Shown here: piece after piece, positions 61,633-64,000 of the stretch
Numbering within the stretch: position 1 is the first letter of the stretch
How the letters are laid out: each line of letters begins with the position of its first letter
NCBI GenBank assembly: GCA_019722365.1
Contig: JADFUC010000961.1
Coordinates: 372,001 to 436,000 of the forward strand
DNA from: Lithospermum erythrorhizon
Lineage: Eukaryota > Streptophyta > Magnoliopsida > Boraginales > Boraginaceae
DNA length: 64,000 nt
Direction: 5' to 3'
Notes under the pieces: model-generated
Told to the model about the DNA's origin: nothing
Database searches by the model: none
The model's input: the letters and a program-made list of their open reading frames with translations, nothing else
Translations under genes and position numbers: made by a program

Positions 61633-62342
61633 TCTACTCGCCTCCCGGCTCACCGGGTCGGTACGTTATTAGATTTGATGGACTGGACTCACAAACCACC
61701 ACGTCTTTCCAGAGCGTTTTGTCTTCACTACTGCTCATTGAGAAATCTCAGCCGGGCCACCCATCCTAGACTACTCCTGTGTCAAGATGCTTAACAACGG
61801 AGTTCTTATGTGACAGCCTTCCAAGTAAGACAGATCTTGGTGGTACGAGTAGTACCAATCAAATAATATCAAATATCACACATACACACATTTTGCGGCC
61901 TGGGCATTACAACCTCCCCCACTTGCAACACTAACGCCCGCTGGTGTTCACAACACATCCAGACCATACCCATCCGTAAGGAGATTCTGTAGGTGGCTCA
62001 TACGTGCCTCAAGAACCTGCCCCGCACTTTGTGCCGCATATCACTTAGTTCCCACATTACTAATTTCCCGCCTCACCGGTCGGTACGTTATTAGATTCGA
62101 TGAACTTCCTCACAAACCACCAATGTGCCTTTTCCAAAGACGTTTGTCCTCGGGCCACGGCTTCACCGAGAAACTTTCAAATGGGTCACCCATCCTAATT
62201 ACCTCGTGTCAAGCACGCTTAACAATGGAGTTCTTATAGATGAACTTCCGAAAGAAAGATGCATCTTGGGCATGAAAGTAGTACCAATCAAATCATATCA
62301 AACATATCACACACATACACACATTAAGGGTCGGATATTACA
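61633..62342 (-). mobile_element. Cassandra-type TRIM retrotransposon
   Basis: About 710 bp, transcribed to the left: LTRs at about 62060-62342 and 61633-61911 enclose an internal part of about 148 bp. On the minus strand both LTRs start TGTAAT and share cggtacgttattagatt and ctcacaaaccacca (plus strand). Each contains a 5S-rRNA-like block (plus 61755-61810 and 62183-62236) with ccacccatcctaga or tcacccatcctaat and cttaacaa.ggagttct, matching the reverse complement of the 5S A-box/C-box part. A purine tract AAGTGGGGGAGG lies just before the 3' LTR. LTR-borne 5S promoters and this size define Cassandra. It codes for nothing. The primer binding site is degenerate. Confidence 0.88.
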
Positions 62343-64000
62343 TAACGCCATACCTCTAATTCATTACTTTCTCCAATTAAAAATAGATCAAACACAATGA
62401 TAGATTAATTAATATTAATAAATAATTTCAATATCAGTAACCATTGCTGTAGCCTCAGAAACTCCAACATTTCTCGCCTCTACGAATTGGCCATCATTGC
62501 TTCCGCCGCAATATATACTAAATGTTGGCAATGAAGTTCTGCTCATATATAATAGTAGTCGGGTCAATGTTTTGTCTCATTGCTGAGCAGCCGCTTGGTT
62601 GATTCAAAAAGTCAACAAACACAACAACCATTTCAATTTTTAGTTGATTCAGTTCAAATGGCCATTATTTATTTTCCTAAATAATTCAATTCATAACAAA
62701 ATACTTCCTCCATCTCTAAAATATTATTCAATTTTTATTTTAATTGTTGATTTATTGAAATTGAATAAAATTACATACTAGTTAGAGTTTATTAGCCGAA
62801 TCATATACACACACCAAAACAAGATTTGTTTGGGGTGAAATAACTATTTTGCCCCTTTATTTGTGTAAGTGCAGAGTTACGTAAATTATGCCGTGGATAA
62901 AATATTACTTCAAGACTAAAAAACACTATTTGGGTGCGTGTATATCGATCCCATGTTTTAATTTGGAAAATACTTACACCAAACAAAACTCTTACACTGA
63001 AAAATTCGAGCTTAATGTACAATAATACCCTTTAATATAAATAGTTATAATGAATAATATTTTCATTCATTATACATAATTTCAACTTATCTCTTGAACC
63101 CAAAAACCCTCAATCATCTTCTCAACATAACCCCCACCAACCCCATCATTAGAGAAAAATCACAAAACTCAAGTAACTCGAGGTTTCCTCACCGACGCTG
63201 CTGGAATAATGATTTTCAAAGATTCGAGACGTTAGGATCGAGACCCCATCGGCACTGCGGTCCTCGACGGCAGACGATGCACAACGAGCCGGGTTCAGAG
63301 TGGTTTCCATCGAGACTCGAGGTCCCGACGGGGTCTCTTGCTGCATACGTATGCCGCATCAGATAATAATTGATCGGCACTTCTTCGAGAGGCCATCGAT
63401 TCGCCATCGAGACCGGTCTCGGGAATTTAAAGACGGCTCAAGAGCATAAAGGAAGATTAGGTCATAATTTTCTTTACAATCCAAAAAAAAAATTCCACTT
63501 TCTCTCTAATTCCTTTTTGTTCCAAATTCAATAGAGTTGTTTCTCTACTTGATTTAATGATCTCGTATATCATTCGCTAAATCTAGAGTGTAGATTTGTC
63601 ATCAGAATACTAAATTATAAAGTATTACTCAATTGGAGAAGCTTAGTTTGGATAGGACTTTGTAACAATCATCAGAGTTCTTCTATTGATTTGGGCACAG
63701 CTACAATGTGACGCACCTCGGCGGGAACTTGTATAAAGATCTCGTGTTATTTACTTCGGTATTTTCAATTATTGTCCTGCTCGTATTTACATCGAGATAT
63801 TAGACCAGAGGGCCTGGGTGTTGATATATCCTGCTTAGTTATATCTGCCTGCTCCCAACAAAGCACGACCAACCCGCCACCATCACCTTAATCATCATCA
63901 ACACGACTGATTACAACGGCCACCACTACTATCACCATTATCATATCCACCTCCAACCTTCATCACCACTACTTCACCGCCTCAACCTCTAAAAACCATC
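62343..64000. other. intergenic DNA with repeat remnants at the right edge
   Basis: No gene could be supported. A 43-codon frame lies at 62415-62546 (minus). From about 63175 to 63430 the sequence becomes GC-richer with repeated cgagac/catcgag words, and further to 63830 it looks like a decayed LTR element; no borders were found. The last 150 bp are rich in ccacc and catcat words. Confidence 0.4.

Noticed and set aside
61755..62236. 5S rRNA genes
   Set aside because: The two 5S-like blocks are partial, diverged and located within paired LTRs; they belong to a Cassandra element.
63094..63366. 90-codon frame with a VPTGSLAAYV stretch resembling a SAUR core
   Set aside because: Only a few residues resemble the family, the start is not ATG and the following residues do not continue the SAUR pattern; the frame lies in repeat-like sequence.

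Overview
This 64-kb window is nuclear DNA of a flowering plant, most likely a eudicot. It is AT-rich, its genes have short exons with GT...AG introns, and the gaps are full of small transposons (Stowaway-like MITEs, Helitrons, a Mutator-like element, a Cassandra TRIM, decayed LTR retrotransposons). The species cannot be named from the sequence. No bacterial, organellar or CRISPR features were recognised.

Layout. 1-14 kb is gene-free: an unidentified block of about 50% G+C (2.0-3.15 kb), a broken Copia integrase (3.15-3.8 kb) and a long decayed repeat region to about 13.1 kb. A class-A GATA zinc-finger gene lies at 14.6-16.3 kb (+) and an RHIP1-like gene at 18.2-21.5 kb (-, nine exons). From 21.5 to 30.9 kb there is an extremely AT-rich foldback region, a Helitron copy and MITEs. 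A four-exon beta-expansin is at 31.0-32.7 kb (+). Two intronless C2H2 ZAT-type repressor genes are head to head at 35.1-36.5 kb (-) and 40.3-41.2 kb (+), with related Helitrons beside them. A plastid-targeted multi-pass membrane protein of unknown function is at 43.0-44.0 kb (+). A VAP27-type gene at 44.8-46.9 kb (+) and a second at 57.8-60.6 kb (-) flank a chloroplast SufE-BolA fusion (48.2-49.3 kb, -) and a root-growth-factor/GOLVEN-type peptide precursor (55.8-57.2 kb, +). A Cassandra element with 5S-rRNA-like LTRs is at 61.6-62.3 kb.

Functionally the genes are independent, as is usual in plants: three transcription factors, one cell-wall loosening protein, one secreted peptide hormone, two ER membrane tethers, one plastid Fe-S cluster factor, one sugar/G-protein signalling partner and one unknown plastid membrane protein. 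SUFE1 and RHIP1 both lie on Arabidopsis chromosome 4 (At4g26500 and At4g26410, from memory), so part of the order may be an old syntenic block.

Most notable: three related Helitron copies with recognisable termini, one carrying a MITE whose empty site survives in a sister copy; a Mutator-like element with a perfect 9-bp target duplication; the second VAP27 gene, whose first intron lacks the GT donor at the conserved exon boundary; and the unidentified GC-rich block next to the Copia remnant.
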